Notes: a model not told the origin generated them from the letters alone. 64,000 nucleotides of DNA from Euptelea pleiosperma (GCA_035048495.1 CM068541.1:11601929-11665928), one strand, 5' to 3'; positions 11,111-22,146 are shown, counted from the stretch's first letter. A program made the numbers and translations.

Positions 11111-12179
11111 TCCTTGTATCTTTTCTTTTCCCTGTACTTCTCTATATATTGAGATCTTCTCGATCTTTCTCTCTTTTATATATATGCTTGGATTGAAAGA
11201 TGTTAGATTCTATTTCCACTCACACAACCCTCGCACTAAACATGACACCAATTCTATAAACACACTTCTTGGTGTAGTACGACAAGGGCATTTCTGAGTG
11301 AACATGAGCAGAAGCAATTGGGGAACCGGCCCCGCCTATTTGAGAGCAAAATCCACTATCCAAGCAAAGAATCACTCTTCCAAGGTAGGTCTTTACACTA
11401 GAAATCAAATTCATGTTCAATAATCAGCCTTATGGATTTCTCTCCTTAATTCTTATATTGTAGACCTAAATTCCTATTCCTTAAAACAATTGTTCTAAAA
11501 ATTAGGCAACTTTTCTACTTTAATTTTAGAAAATATTGGAGAAATCCCAATTAAATCAACATCCTAAAATGAACTCCTAATTAAATATAATAAAATCTAA
11601 TGAATTCTAGATGGGTTTACTAATTAGGGCAGGATGGAAGTGAGCTTTGTGATCCCATGTAATTGGTAGCACAGTGGTAGGATGCAACTGAATCAAACCC
11701 TCTTGGTTATGGCTCAAGAATTGATGGAACTATTTCATGATATCTTAATTCCATCAAAAAATTTCTGATATATATTTTAAAACATAATTCTCTGAACTAA
11801 AGGGATCAATCACTAGAAAATTCTATTTTTTGGACTAGGTCAATGGATGAATAGACAGGTCAATTAGTCTTGACGGATTGGTTGACTGGATACTGGACAT
11901 GGATTATGGGTACCAACTTATGGACTAGAACCCCCTCCTCTTGCCACATCACGGGAAGGTTCCACACACAACTGATCAAGCTTCACAATCGATACCATCA
12001 GGGAAATGATGCGGACCATGATGATTGGCGACGACAATGGTGTAATGATTGCGATTAATTGAGCAAGGGTTCAACTCAAACGGGATATTAGGCCTTTGTT
12101 TTGATACCAAATTTAATGCAGTACAACTTGATTCCAAGCCAGCGAAAGGAATTGGAGAAGTAGAATTCAGTAATATGTT

Positions 12180-12900
12180 AGGTGGGCCTGACATATCAGG
12201 TATGCCACATATCAAGACACATTATTAGATAGGCCCTATATACCTACCTGCCCTACACATCTTAAGTAGGCCCTATATATCAAGTGACCCACGTGTTAAG
12301 ACCACACATGTCAAGTGGGCCCTATATGAATGTGAACCCTACATATAAGGATTCAACGTATTCAGGGCCGTTTTGATACAATTTGAGGCCTAAGGCGAAA
12401 AGTCTATATAAGGCCTCTCGTGGGCCTACATAGATCATTTTTTGGGCCCTGCATGAATGTTCAGCCCACCTATTGGTCGATAAACACACTAAAAATCAGT
12501 TTGATTGATGATTCTAGTCATTGGATTCACTACCCAAAAAGCATGCTTGATTCCAACTACTAGAATCATGTCCTAAAAAGTACTAAAATATATAGCTAGC
12601 GATAATCAATCGGGTTGATTTTTGGTTTGTATATCCAGTAAGAGGTGGGCTAAATATCCATGTGGCTATGGGACCTGGGCCGGGGGGCCTTCTCTCGCAA
12701 AGAGGCCTTAGGAGACCGCCTTAATGGCCTTAAGGTAGAGCCGGCCCTGAACGTATCAAATAGGCTCCACGTATTAGATAAGCTACATGTCAAGGCCACA
12801 CATACTAAGTGGGCCCCCATACATCAAGGCCTCACATATCAGTGGCCTGATATATAAAGACCCCACAGGTCAAATAGGCACCATATTAGGTGGGCTGATA
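12180..12900. repeat. imperfect tandem array, about 20-22 bp units, split by a MITE
   Basis: Degenerate units built on ACATGTCAAGTGGGCCCTAT recur with changing spacing. The same kind of array appears at 14595-14915. The units are too diverged to count exactly by eye. Confidence 0.6.
12363..12749. mobile_element. hAT-like MITE (family B core) with 8-bp duplication
   Basis: The ends are CAGGGCCG and CGGCCCTG, typical of hAT elements. The flanks are AACGTATT (12355-12362) and AACGTATC (12750-12757), an 8-bp duplication with one mismatch. The paralogous array at about 14745-14775 reads straight across the site with no insert, which supports the boundaries. Length 387 bp, no coding capacity. The interior shares the AATCAG..TGATT core with other MITEs here. 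Confidence 0.82.
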
Positions 12901-13389
12901 TCAAGGCCAATGTAACAATTTCCTGGATTTTCCAGGACATTACCAAACCGCGTAAATACTAAGGAAAAAAGCTTCTTGAAAAAATTTGCATCTAAGACTA
13001 GAGGCTGAAAGTTAGATCTCAGTCTTGATTTGACCCGCCATGGAGTTAAGGTCATTCCTTGGCTTCTAAGAATTTTCTAAGAATATATATTTTCAACGAA
13101 ACAAACGGAGCCCATATTAGAACATCTCCAACATGGAAAAGGAAAAACTCAATAGCTTCAAGTGATAGACTTCTCCATATTAGAACATCTCCAACATGCT
13201 CCCTATTCTGGATTTTTTGTCATAACAGGGAGCCGTGAGAGCAAAAAGACCTCCAAGAGACTCACCAATTTAGGGGTTCCTCAACAGCCTCACTACATGT
13301 AGGGAGCCAAGAAGGCTCGCCAAAGTACTGACAAGGGTCCCACTTCTACTTTTTTCCCATTTTTTCTTTTTCAAAAATATTTTTTGTTT

Positions 13390-13650
13390 TTCAAAAATCA
13401 ACCTGAAGTGATTTCTAAGCTTTGGATTGGAGTCATTCTCATGGGTTGATTTCAACCGTGGGAATTTGATGTACAAGGATCCAAAGGCTTGAAATCACTA
13501 ATCAGGCTGATTTTTGGTTTGTAGGCCCATCTAGCTAGGGATTGGCCAAACATCCATACGGTCAGTGTCCTCCAAAAATGTGCAACGTGGCTAATATTGT
13601 GGGCGGTTATTGTGGGCGATCATCTTTGGCTGTCATCGAAGTTTTACTCC
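13390..13650. mobile_element. foldback MITE, family A, copy 2 (left arm lost)
   Basis: It has AAATCAACCTGAAGTGATTT on the left and AAATCACTAATCAGGCTGAT on the right. These are followed by GGCCAAACATCCATACGGTC and AAGTTTTACTC at 13641-13651, the family's right end. The left outer arm is absent. Confidence 0.65.
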
Positions 13651-13739
13651 CAAAGAGTGCCAAGAGCCTATTAGAGTCATCTTCCAATAGCTCCCTACCC
13701 TAAAATAACTTTCACTACTTTTCTCTAAAACATGGATGT

Positions 13740-13930
13740 TCAAATTTGGTGCGTAGATTGTCAAAATGATTTGATAAGCTAGCAACTAATAATGTAAAGG
13801 AGGATCTTATCTTGATTACCCATCTTTTTCTTTTTTCTGTTAGGCATCATCTGGCTACTAAGTTGGCGACTGGCCCACCAACATCAATCAGATATATCAT
13901 TAAGGTAGTGTTACCATCATCCCTAATGGC
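13740..13930. repeat. dispersed repeat F, copy 1
   Basis: GATTTGATAAGCTAGCAACT is followed by GGAGGATCTTATCTTGAT, GGCATCATCTGGCTACTAAG and GGCCCACCAACATCAATCA. The block recurs at about 16400-16556 and, in part, at 16557-16700. No function is evident. Confidence 0.6.
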
Positions 13931-13944
13931 CGTCAACCCTAAAC

Positions 13945-15050
13945 AATTGGGGAACTGGCCCCACCTATTTTAGAACAAAATCCACCGTTCAAGGAAAGAA
14001 TCACTTTTCAAAGGTAGGTTTTCACACTAGAAATAACAAATTTATTCAAATAATAAACCTTATGGAACTCTCTCCTTAATTCATACTTACAGACCTAAAT
14101 TCCTAGTCCTTGTAAAAATTATTCTTCCAAAACATAAGCAACTTTGCTATTCTAATTCTAGATGGGTTTGCTGATAAGGGCTGAATGGAGGCGAGTTTTA
14201 CGATCCCATGTAATTGGTAGCACAATGGTAGAATGCGGCTGCATCAAACCCTCTAATTTTGAAAAACTCGACGTCGATTTATGGCTCAAGTACTGTACCC
14301 AACCTTTCCATTGGATGAGGTATTGAGGGTATTTTTTTTCTTCTTCAGAACCTTCCTTTGCATCATTCAATTAGAAGAAGAAATTTTTATCTAAATTTCT
14401 TGTGCGATTTGGACTTTTTATCTCCAGAAATCATCAATGCAACTTGGTTGTTCTTCAATTCTGACACATCTTTGGGAAGCAATAGTGTACTTTTAATCGC
14501 TAGATCTACAGGTGATTGATTGATCATGGGACTTCCAACATGTACCTCTTCTGAAAAATCTATCTTACATGAAAACTTAGATATGTTCAAGACACATATA
14601 TTAAGTAGGCCCTAAATCTATATCTATATCTATATATATATATATACCTGCCCTATTCATGTTTAGTAGGTCCTATATATCAAGTGACCCACATGTTAAG
14701 ACCACACATGTCAATTGAGCCTTACATGTCAAGTGAACCTTACGTATAAGGATTCCACAAGTCAAACATGCCCCATGTATCAGGTAAGTGGCCCCATACA
14801 TCAAGGCCACATATACTATGTGGCCCCATACATCAAGGCCTCACATATCAGTCACCCAGTATATAAGGACCCCACATGTCAAATAGACGCCACTTATTAG
14901 GTGGGCCAATATCAAGGCCAAGGTAACAATTTCCTAGATTTTCTAGGACATTACCAAACGGCGTAAATAAACTGCAAGGAAAAATATTTTTGTGAAAATT
15001 TGTATCTAAAAAAGAAATTTCCAAGAATATATATTTTCAACAAAACAAAA
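13945..15050. repeat. low-copy repeat unit E, copy 2
   Basis: This is a diverged direct copy of 11290-13107 without the hAT-like insert. A partial third copy of its first block lies at 15070-15345 (GTGCAGTACGACAAGG, then AAAGAATCACTCTTTACAGG). The order of blocks suggests nested or tandem remnants of an LTR-type element. Confidence 0.55.
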
Positions 15051-15643
15051 CTGAGACTAATATATAGAGCAAGGGTTCGAGTTGAAAACTCGAATAGAAT
15101 ATCAGGCTTTTGTTTCGATGCCAATTTTAGTGCAGTACGACAAGGTTGATTCTGCACGAGTGGAATTGGAGAATTAGAATCCACCATTCGAGCAAAGAAT
15201 CACTCTTTACAGGTATATTCACACCAAAAATGAAATTTTTACTCAATAATCAACCCGATAGAGCGCCCTCCTTACATTCATATCGATAGATGCTTTGTGA
15301 TCCCATGCAGTTTGGTAGCACCAACGGTCACAAGCCATCATCCGGTTCAAGCCCAATCCAAGACCTTTTACGCCTTTCAATAAAACCCAAAAACTGATAT
15401 TTTTGAAAATAATGGAAATTGCACATACGCATTTTATACAAATATAAAAATAAATTAAAAAAAAAAAAAGTTTTTAGAATTTTAAATCGGCATCAACAGT
15501 AGATATCGTAATCGTGGTTTGATGCCAACAGATATTTATCAATTACAAAGGTTTCAACATAACAACCACTTTCTAACTAAATCACAAATGGCCTTGACAC
15601 TACACACCAAAGTAGTGACATTAGGCTCTTATCATTTTGAACT

Positions 15644-15818
15644 AAAACTTTGATGACAACCATCGAAGCCCATGACAGCCAATGACTTCTCGGCACATTT
15701 CCGAGTGCTTTTTGCCACGTACAGATGTGCGTATTTTTTTAAGGTACGTGGAAAAAGCACTTAGGGTATGTGCCGAAAACTCATTGGCTATCAAGGGCTT
15801 CGATGACATCAAAATTTT
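15644..15818. repeat. 175-bp hairpin, arms of about 75 bp
   Basis: The left arm (15644-15722: AAAACTTTGATGACA..., GCCAATGACTTCTCGGCACA, GTGCTTTTTGCCACGTAC) pairs with the right arm (15746-15818: GTACGTGGAAAAAGCAC, TGTGCCGAAAACTCATTGGC, GATGACATCAAAATTTT). Mismatches are few and the loop is about 22 bases. It is most likely a miniature foldback element; a transcribed copy would form a small-RNA-type hairpin. Confidence 0.75.
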
Positions 15819-15960
15819 ACTCGGGCACATGGGTCACCCATGTGACCCTTTGCGATCGTAGTGATTGAGGAGAGGATAATTCTCAATCCCCTGTAGGTGA
15901 ACGGATTGAGGTGACGTGGTGTGAGTTCCACAAAAGCAAAATAAAATGAAAAAGAAAAAA

Positions 15961-16345
15961 GGTCAGGCTCAGCGGACACATATTTTCACACACAATTTTG
16001 GTGTACACACTTGGAAGATAAATCAATAGCTGATTTTTGGTGAGGATGATCTCCTCACCATATAGGTCATCCCTACAAAAAATCAGCCCATTCCAAAATT
16101 TCTAACACCATCAAATGTGGGTTTCAAGTTAACTATAAAAAATAAACGGTCCATAATTCTTCATCTTGTAAACCATGCTATGAATATGAGAATGATTTGA
16201 ATTTTTGTGAGGGTGATCTCCTCACTATAGAGACCATCCTCACCAAAAATCATCCCATTCTAAAACTTCTAATTTATTTATTAGCCACCGAACGATTTTT
16301 TTGTGTGAAATTGTGTGTGAAAATATGTGTCCACGGAGCCTGACC
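15961..16345. mobile_element. foldback MITE, family C, copy 1
   Basis: The terminal repeats GGTCAGGCTC-AGC-GGACACAT (15961 on) and ATGTGTCC-ACG-GAGCCTGACC (to 16345) pair almost perfectly. Inside, GCTGATTTTTGGTGAGGATG is mirrored by CATCCTCACCAAAAATCATC. Related copies are at 23738, 28798 and 45850. Confidence 0.75.
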
Positions 16346-16399
16346 CAAAGGAAAAACTCATGAGCTTCAAGTGATAGACTTCTCCATATTAGAAGTTCA

Positions 16400-16700
16400 A
16401 AATGTGGTGCTTAGATTGTCAACATGATTTGATAAGCTAGCAACTAATAATGTAAAGGAGGATCTTATCTTGATCGCCCTTGTTTTTCTTTTTTTGTTAG
16501 GCATCATTTGGCTACTGAGTTGACAACTGGCCCACCATCATCAATCACATATATCATGAGATCTTGATCGCCATTCTTTTTCTTTTTTTGTTAGGCATCA
16601 TCTGGCTACTAAGTTGGCGACTGGCCCACCAACATCAATCAGATATATCATTAGGGTGGTGTTACCAACTTACCATCATCCCAAATGGCCGTCAACCCTA
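16400..16700. repeat. dispersed repeat F, copies 2 and 3
   Basis: One near-full copy (16400-16556) is followed directly by a second copy of its right half (16557-16700), so part of the repeat is tandemly duplicated here relative to 13740-13930. Confidence 0.55.
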
Positions 16701-16828
16701 GGTCTAGGCCGCTGATGGTCCTTGGGATTCACATCACACAAATCAATTATCAATCAATCAAGACCTAGGGATGACGACACTACAGTTTGGTAAACATTAC
16801 TTACCGTTCTGACCGTTGTATCAAGTCA

Positions 16829-17040
16829 ACACATATTTGCACACCCCATTTCCTGTTGAGGCAGACTCCTGGTCAAGGCACACTCCAAATAGAGAAATTT
16901 TTTTCCAAGATTGAGATGCATTTTGAAGAATTTTTAAGGGTTTAAGAGAGCTGTGTTTAAGAGAGAAGTCGATCTGTTTGGGGTGTGCCCCGACTAGGAG
17001 TCCTCCCCAACAGGAATTGGGGTGCGTAAATATGCACATC
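16829..17040. mobile_element. small foldback MITE
   Basis: The left arm (ACATATTTGCACACCCCA, TTCCTGTTGAGGCAGACTCC) pairs with the right arm (GGAGTCCTCCCCAACAGGAA, TTGGGGTGCGTAAATATG). Arms are about 60 bp in an element of about 210 bp. Target duplication not resolved. Confidence 0.65.
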
Positions 17041-18098
17041 ATGATCCTATTTTGAATTCCTTTTTAAAACACATAAATAACAGATAAAATAACCTAATGG
17101 AATTTGAACGTTACCGTAATATGGTGCATCTGACACAACTTATTACAATACTAATACTAATCCAACCGGATATATATCCAAATAATAACAGCTTTACACG
17201 TTTTTTAAACCATGGTATCATCATCCCTAGTGGCTGTCATCCCTGTCATCGAGACCATTGTTGGTCCCTAGGGTTCACACCCCAAATCTTAAGGACCATC
17301 TAGTGGTGTCAACTTAAGGGCAACGGGATAGAATAGGCAGAAGAGGACTTAGGATTGTGGGACCAATAAACTTGGTGGGCCCCACCACAACATGGGGAAA
17401 CCTACCAAGAGGATTAAACCCACAAACTCCCACGAAGGAAAGGGTACACATCAACCACACTAAGTGGACGTACGACCAAAGTGTGTTAATCATGATGAGC
17501 TTGTCATGATCAATGATTTTAAATCATGAACAAGCTCATCAGAAAAAATAAAATAAAATAAAATAAGATTAAATTAAATTACGGGACGTCTCTAAACACT
17601 CTACCAAGACGGCATTAGCAAATCAGTAACTAAAACGTGTAGAAAAGAAAATGGGAACACCTAGGGATCGATGATGTTGAAAGATCACAAGACTGATCCA
17701 TAGGGGTGGGGCTAAAAGTCCAAAATCTTAAAAAATTTGGGTCAACTTTTCTTTCTTTTCTTCTTTTGTTGGTGATGTCAAATACTTTAGATTGAAAAGT
17801 ATATTGATGGATCCATCGAGGACGGTTGATCAGGGTCCATACAGTAAACGTGGGGTGGTACCAAGGTGGTGGTCCCCTCTAGTCCATCCAATGAGAAGCA
17901 GCTACTATCCTGTCTAACCTTCTATTTAGAGGAAAAAATTTAGATGCAGTGATGGGACCATAGACCTTCTTTTCTTGTTTTTGTGGAGTATAATCAAACT
18001 TATTTCTGTTTTGTGAGATGAGAGTTTGATCGAGGTTTTTTTTATTTCTTTTTCTGTTTTTTCCCTCTTGGGGTTGTATTGTCTTCCATTTCATCTAT
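17041..18098. other. spacer without recognisable gene
   Basis: A short hairpin (TGATGAGCTTG / CAAGCTCATCA, about 17491-17540) and a run of AAAAT units (17546-17565) are the only structures noted. Minus-strand 17879-18094 is an open frame with biased Lys/Asn composition and no domain. Confidence 0.35.
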
Positions 18099-18471
18099 GG
18101 GTCGGGCTCCGTTGACAGATCTAAATGACAGGGACACAATATAAGCCAGGTGGCACACTGTTACAGGACTCTGACCATATGGATGTTTGTCCTATCTCAT
18201 GGTAGACCTACAAACCAAACATCAGCCTGATTAATGATTTACAAGTGTTGCATCTTTGTATCTCAAATACTGCTAAAATTCCCACAGATGAGATCAGCCC
18301 ATGAAAATAAGTCCAATCCAAAGCCTATAAATCACTAATCAGGCTGATTTTTGGTTTGTAGGTCCACCATGGGATAAGACAAACATCCATACGGTCAGAA
18401 TCCTGTAACAGTATCCCACGTGGCTTACATTGTGTTCCTGTCATTTTAGATCTGTCAACGGAGCCCGACCC
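18099..18471. mobile_element. foldback MITE, family A, copy 3 (most complete)
   Basis: GGGTCGGGCTCCGTTGACAG at 18099 is matched in inverse by CTGTCAACGGAGCCCGACCC ending at 18471. Pairing extends inward about 150 bp with few mismatches. Inner landmarks are CATATGGATGTTTG / CAAACATCCATACGG and ATCAGCCTGATTA / TAATCAGGCTGAT. The outermost bases resemble those of family C rather than of copy 5 of family A. Confidence 0.8.
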
Positions 18472-18498
18472 TTAATCTATTTGCATTTAGCAAAAAAA

Positions 18499-18822
18499 GG
18501 ATGCAGTCCATGGTTATCCTGGCCCTACATAGCTCATTTTTTTTGTTCTCACTAGCCTACTCCTTGGTGGATATACATACCAAAAATCAGCTTGATTGAT
18601 AATTTCTAGCTGTTGGATTAAGTACCCAAAAAACATGCTTGAATCCAACGGCTAGCTAGAATCAATCTTAAGAACATGTTAAAATCTATGGCTAGAGAAA
18701 ACCAATCAGACTGAGTTTTGGTATGTACATCCTCTAAGAGGTGGGCTAATCATCCATGTGGTTAGTGGGCCCAAAAAATGAGCTATTTAGGGCCACGAGA
18801 GCCCTCTGCATGGACTGCATCC
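18499..18822. mobile_element. foldback MITE, family B, copy 2
   Basis: The inverted ends are GGATGCAGTCCATG (18499-18512) and CATGGACTGCATCC (18809-18822). Subterminal pairs follow (GGCCCTA / TAGGGCC, AGCTCATTTTTT / AAAAAATGAGCT) with a core of AATCAGCTTGATTGAT / ATCAGACTGAGTTTTGG. It lies only 27 bp from the preceding MITE. Confidence 0.75.
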
Positions 18823-19445
18823 AAAGTCCTCTGCATCTAAAAAACTTCTCTATTTAGAAGACGAGGGTTCTTATCGAGAACTCCAAAAAGTTGTTCGCCT
18901 TGTTATTTCAAGCGTATGTACGCGACTTGCTTTTTTATCCAAGAGAGATCTCTCGTATCTAAAAACCATCCATCCTCTTTGTAGCTCTTCTGGGTACGTG
19001 GTTAAAAGCACAGCGATGGAGATATGTCAATAAAGAAATCAAAGCAAAGTTGGAGACAACGATGCTTATAATCGATGGAAAGCGAGAGGCACCGTTGAAT
19101 TATTGCACCCCTTTTTCTCTTATCTTCTTCGCCACAAAAGCGCGATGAAATCAACTTCTTTTTCATACTTTTGGGCAACTTCTAAGTTATTTATGGCCCG
19201 TTTGGCAACACCATAAAAAGGTTTTTTTATTTTTGTGTTTCCAAAAGTAAAGAAGTAAATATGTTTGGATGTAATGTAAGAAGTTGCGTCTCAAAAGCTA
19301 AAAGTTATTTCAAAACGGAATAACTTTTTTTCTTTTTTCTTTTTTCTTTTTTTTTTTCTCGGTGAAGACTCAATTTAAGCACATGTTGAATTGATATTTT
19401 AAGTAAAATTTTTGTAATATCACCTTTGTTCTCTATTTTTTTAAG
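18823..19445. other. A/T-rich spacer
   Basis: No gene or repeat boundary is seen. Homopolymer T runs occur at 19325-19360. Confidence 0.3.
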
Positions 19446-19610
19446 AAAAATTCTATTTGTACCCTAAAAGTTGTGAAAACAACCCACTTATGAAAACACA
19501 TCTCTCTCTCTACATTTAAAAATATATTTTCAAATGCACCGACCGACTAAAGAAAAAAAAAAAATTACAATCTGTTCGGCCAGCTCCAACTGAATAGATC
19601 AATACTGTTC

Positions 19611-19646
<36 letters not shown>

Positions 19647-19713
19647 CAGAAAAAAAAGAAAAAAAAAATTAGTGAGGTGTTTTCACAATTTCTTGGGTGC
19701 AAATAGAATTTCC
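19446..19713. mobile_element. foldback MITE holding a (GA)n run
   Basis: AAAATTCTATTTGTACCC and TTGTGAAAACA on the left are mirrored by TGTTTTCACAA and GGGTGCAAATAGAATTT on the right. The interior holds an A-run and a (GA)n microsatellite at 19615-19643. Confidence 0.6.
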
Positions 19714-20020
19714 CAATTGTAAATGATAACTTCAACCTTTTCTAATAAAATATCTCTCTAACCCTTTAATACAAATTATAAATGACCACTTCATCCTTCT
19801 GTACCAGATAAAATTATTTTGTCCTTCCAAACACAATTTTACTTTTAGATAGCAACTTTTAAGATCAGTACTTCTAAATAAAGTTACTAATTGTTTCTTC
19901 CCCTACTCCATAGAATTACCAAGGTAGCCTAAAGATTCCAATAACTATAACTAGAACCATTTTTAATCAACCCAAAACTGAACTGGGTTTGCTCGGAATA
20001 GGGCTAATAGTGATCTGAGC

Positions 20021-20219
20021 CTAGGGTTGGCAATGACTCAGGTTTGGCCGGGTTGGGGTTAAACGGAAACCCACTTTTTTTTATAGGCGAAACCCGGCCC
20101 ACTTAAGTCTAATCTAAAATTGACTCGTGTTCTAATTAATGGGTTAACTTGAAACAGGTGAAAAAAATGGTTTGGTTTGGTTGGGTCATGGGGTTGACCT
20201 AACCAATTGCCATGCCCAT
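20021..20219. mobile_element. short hAT-like MITE
   Basis: TAGGGTTGGCAATGA at the left and AATTGCCATGCCCA at the right form imperfect terminal inverted repeats. They resemble those of the element at 40906-41358 (TAGGGTGGTTGCCAA / TTGCCAGCCCTA). No target duplication was identified. Confidence 0.45.
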
Positions 20220-20657
20220 ATACCCATTCTCTTATATATAAGCAAGCAAGAAAAATGAACAGTTTGATTGAATACAGAGAGATTAGATTCTGATTATATT
20301 TAATATTGTGCTGGCTTAAAATGGTGGGACCTGCAAAAGCCCAATGCATCATAAATGAAATGGACTGAACTATTTCCAATTATCCAATGGAAAGGCAAAG
20401 CTTTATGGGTATCATCTTTATCCGGTGATATTGGTACCATCTAATCATTCATACTTTTCTAAGAGAACAAAATACTTAAAGATCCCCCCCCTCCCCCTTT
20501 TTTTTTTTTTTTTTGCTTACAAAAAAAAAAGTTCCCCCTTTTTTTAGTGCAAGCTAAAAGTGCATTATTCTACTGTGGAAAGCAAAATGTGGACTAGATT
20601 CGATGTGTCTCACTCAAGTAACTTTCACTTGGGAGTTTTGATCTTTAGGAAAGTGTA

Positions 20658-20913
20658 TGGTGGATCTAAGCCATGGTTGAAAACCTCGGGATCGGAGGCT
20701 GGATCGGTGGGTGCTAATCCCCATCCAGATCGGAGGGTAGATCGCTCGTCTCGCTCAAGATCATGTGAAAAGGTTGAAGAAGAACAGTGCATCTCAGGTG
20801 AGACAACCCCCATTTCAGATCCACTCAATGGCTACCAATCCCGATCCGGATCGCCCAATCGAGATCGGGATCCGACTCCAACGAGACTTCGAACCATGAT
20901 CTAAGCTCCATCA
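20658..20913. mobile_element. foldback element rich in GGATCGG
   Basis: GGTGGATCTAAGCCATGGTT is mirrored imperfectly by GAACCATGATCTAAGCTCCATC. Between them GATCGG/CCGATC motifs alternate in both directions. The plus-strand open frame across it (20560-20904) has no domain and is a by-product. Confidence 0.5.
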
Positions 20914-21279
20914 ACCTCAAGGAACCTACCATCATACTGTAAAAGTGGCCCACCAAATCATTGATTCAGATTGTAAATTAGCTTACAAGTCTTGGATGGA
21001 TAACTTAAGTATTAAAAGAAATGAAAATGATGTGGTATGGAGGGAGCTACCACATATATATTTAATTACATGGGTGTTTAATTCTTACATCAACACCGTT
21101 AACACACATCAAAGATCCCAAAATCAACGGTGTTCGAAACGTGTGGCCCACTTAATCTCATCCCTAATGAAATCATGGCCATAAAATGATCAATAACCTT
21201 CTATTTTATTCATTTATTGCTAACATACTGAACAGTAAAAGTGGGGTCTCTTAATAACAGTTCTTCCCCACAGATAACT

Positions 21280-21581
21280 CACTCACAAAAGAAAACAAAG
21301 CTCTCAGAGCTGTACACAGCTCTCCTTATCAATCCCCTCTCTCCATTAACAATATAATGTTCCCCATGAATTTCTGCAACTAAACACACCTCAACAAGGC
21401 TAAGAACAATCTGAATTCGGCCAATTCTCGGTGCTGAGATCCTACAAGAACTGTTGAGAATCATCACCACAAATTCCAAACCAAGAAACTATGCATATAA
21501 GAACCAATACTGTATTTATGTTTATATACAAACAGATGGATCTTCTTCAAAAATGAAGGTCAAAAGAGTGAGAAACCACTC
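21280..21581 (-). other. 3' flank of the DUF4228 gene
   Basis: A/T-rich sequence downstream of the stop codon, presumably including the 3' UTR. No clear AATAAA signal was found on the minus strand. Confidence 0.4.
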
Positions 21582-22070
21582 TTATGGATCGGTCGGTGTC
21601 TCAGAGATGCTCTCCAAATGAGGCCTCCATACGCCTACCCGGCCCTGCTTTCTATCCCTTTGCGTCGATATCTTCTCCGATAGAATCTCTGTCAAGTACT
21701 GATCAGAAATGAGAAGCTTTGTCATGGCTATCGAGTTTCCATTACTCTCCGATTCTCTCTTCTTCTTCCTTCTTGTAGCTGATCCTGACCGGGTCTTACC
21801 GGGTAGTGAAGATACAGGCATGAGGAAATAGATCTTTCCACGTTGAAGCTCTGCGTCTGGCGGCACGATCACAATTTTTGGAACTACCCCTTCATCGGAT
21901 GGGGATGCAGGCTTTCTTAAAACGTGCTTTGGATTTGCCTTCATGACGTCGCCTGCTCGAATTATCCGGCTGAATTCTTCGACCCGTCCGTTTGAGTGTA
22001 CTATCCGTATTACGTCGAGAGCTCCACAAGGAAGAATGCAAGAGATGCAGCACCTAATACTGTTCTTCAT
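21582..22070 (-). CDS. DUF4228 (PADRE) domain protein, single exon
   Basis: The 162-residue protein begins with a Cys-rich stretch (C7, C8, C11, C15), then ALDVIRIVHSNGRVEEFSR, RAGDVMKANPKHVLRK, a pathogen/abiotic-stress (PADRE, DUF4228) signature, and RGKIYFLMPVSSL. A basic segment (TRRKKKR, about 120-126) may act in nuclear targeting, and the tail reads RVGVWRPHLESISE. Family members are small, usually intronless and stress-responsive; their biochemical role is unknown. Length and lack of introns fit the family. The ATG at 22070 starts the conserved N-terminus and follows a short leader with a GA/CT run. The frame is intact, so the gene is probably functional. Confidence 0.88.
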   Translation of the reverse strand: MKNSIRCCISCILPCGALDVIRIVHSNGRVEEFSRIIRAGDVMKANPKHVLRKPASPSDEGVVPKIVIVPPDAELQRGKIYFLMPVSSLPGKTRSGSATRRKKKRESESNGNSIAMTKLLISDQYLTEILSEKISTQRDRKQGRVGVWRPHLESISETPTDP

Positions 22071-22094
22071 GGCTCCTCTCTCTATTGCTCTCTA

Positions 22095-22146
22095 ATGGAA
22101 GAGAGAGAGAGAGAAGGAAAAAAAGAGGAGCCTAGGATATATTAAG
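22095..22146 (-). promoter_or_regulatory. core promoter and leader of the DUF4228 gene
   Basis: Read on the minus strand, a TATA-like TTAATATATCC sits at about 22145-22135, roughly 65 bases before the ATG. A CT/GA microsatellite at 22099-22114 lies within the leader. Spacing suits a short plant 5' UTR. Confidence 0.55.

Larger units (their letters stand above)
11290..13107. repeat. low-copy repeat unit E, copy 1
   Basis: Blocks of this unit recur in the same order at 13945-15050. They are AATTGGGGAACYGGCCCC with AAAGAATCAC (11318-11390), TCCCATGTAATTGGTAGCAC (near 11650), the tandem array (12180-12900) and a GGACATTACCAAAC block (near 12940). A sequence resembling the complement of a tRNA-Met primer-binding site (TTTTGATACCAAATTT, near 12096-12112) suggests an old LTR-type element. 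Copy 1 carries a hAT-like insertion that copy 2 lacks. Confidence 0.6.

Noticed and set aside
11655..11700. tRNA gene suggested by TAGCACAGTGGTAGG (A-box-like)
   Set aside because: No matching B-box at the right distance and no cloverleaf could be drawn; it recurs as part of repeat E.
20560..20904. 114-residue plus-strand open frame
   Set aside because: It runs through a foldback element rich in GATCGG motifs and has no recognisable domain.
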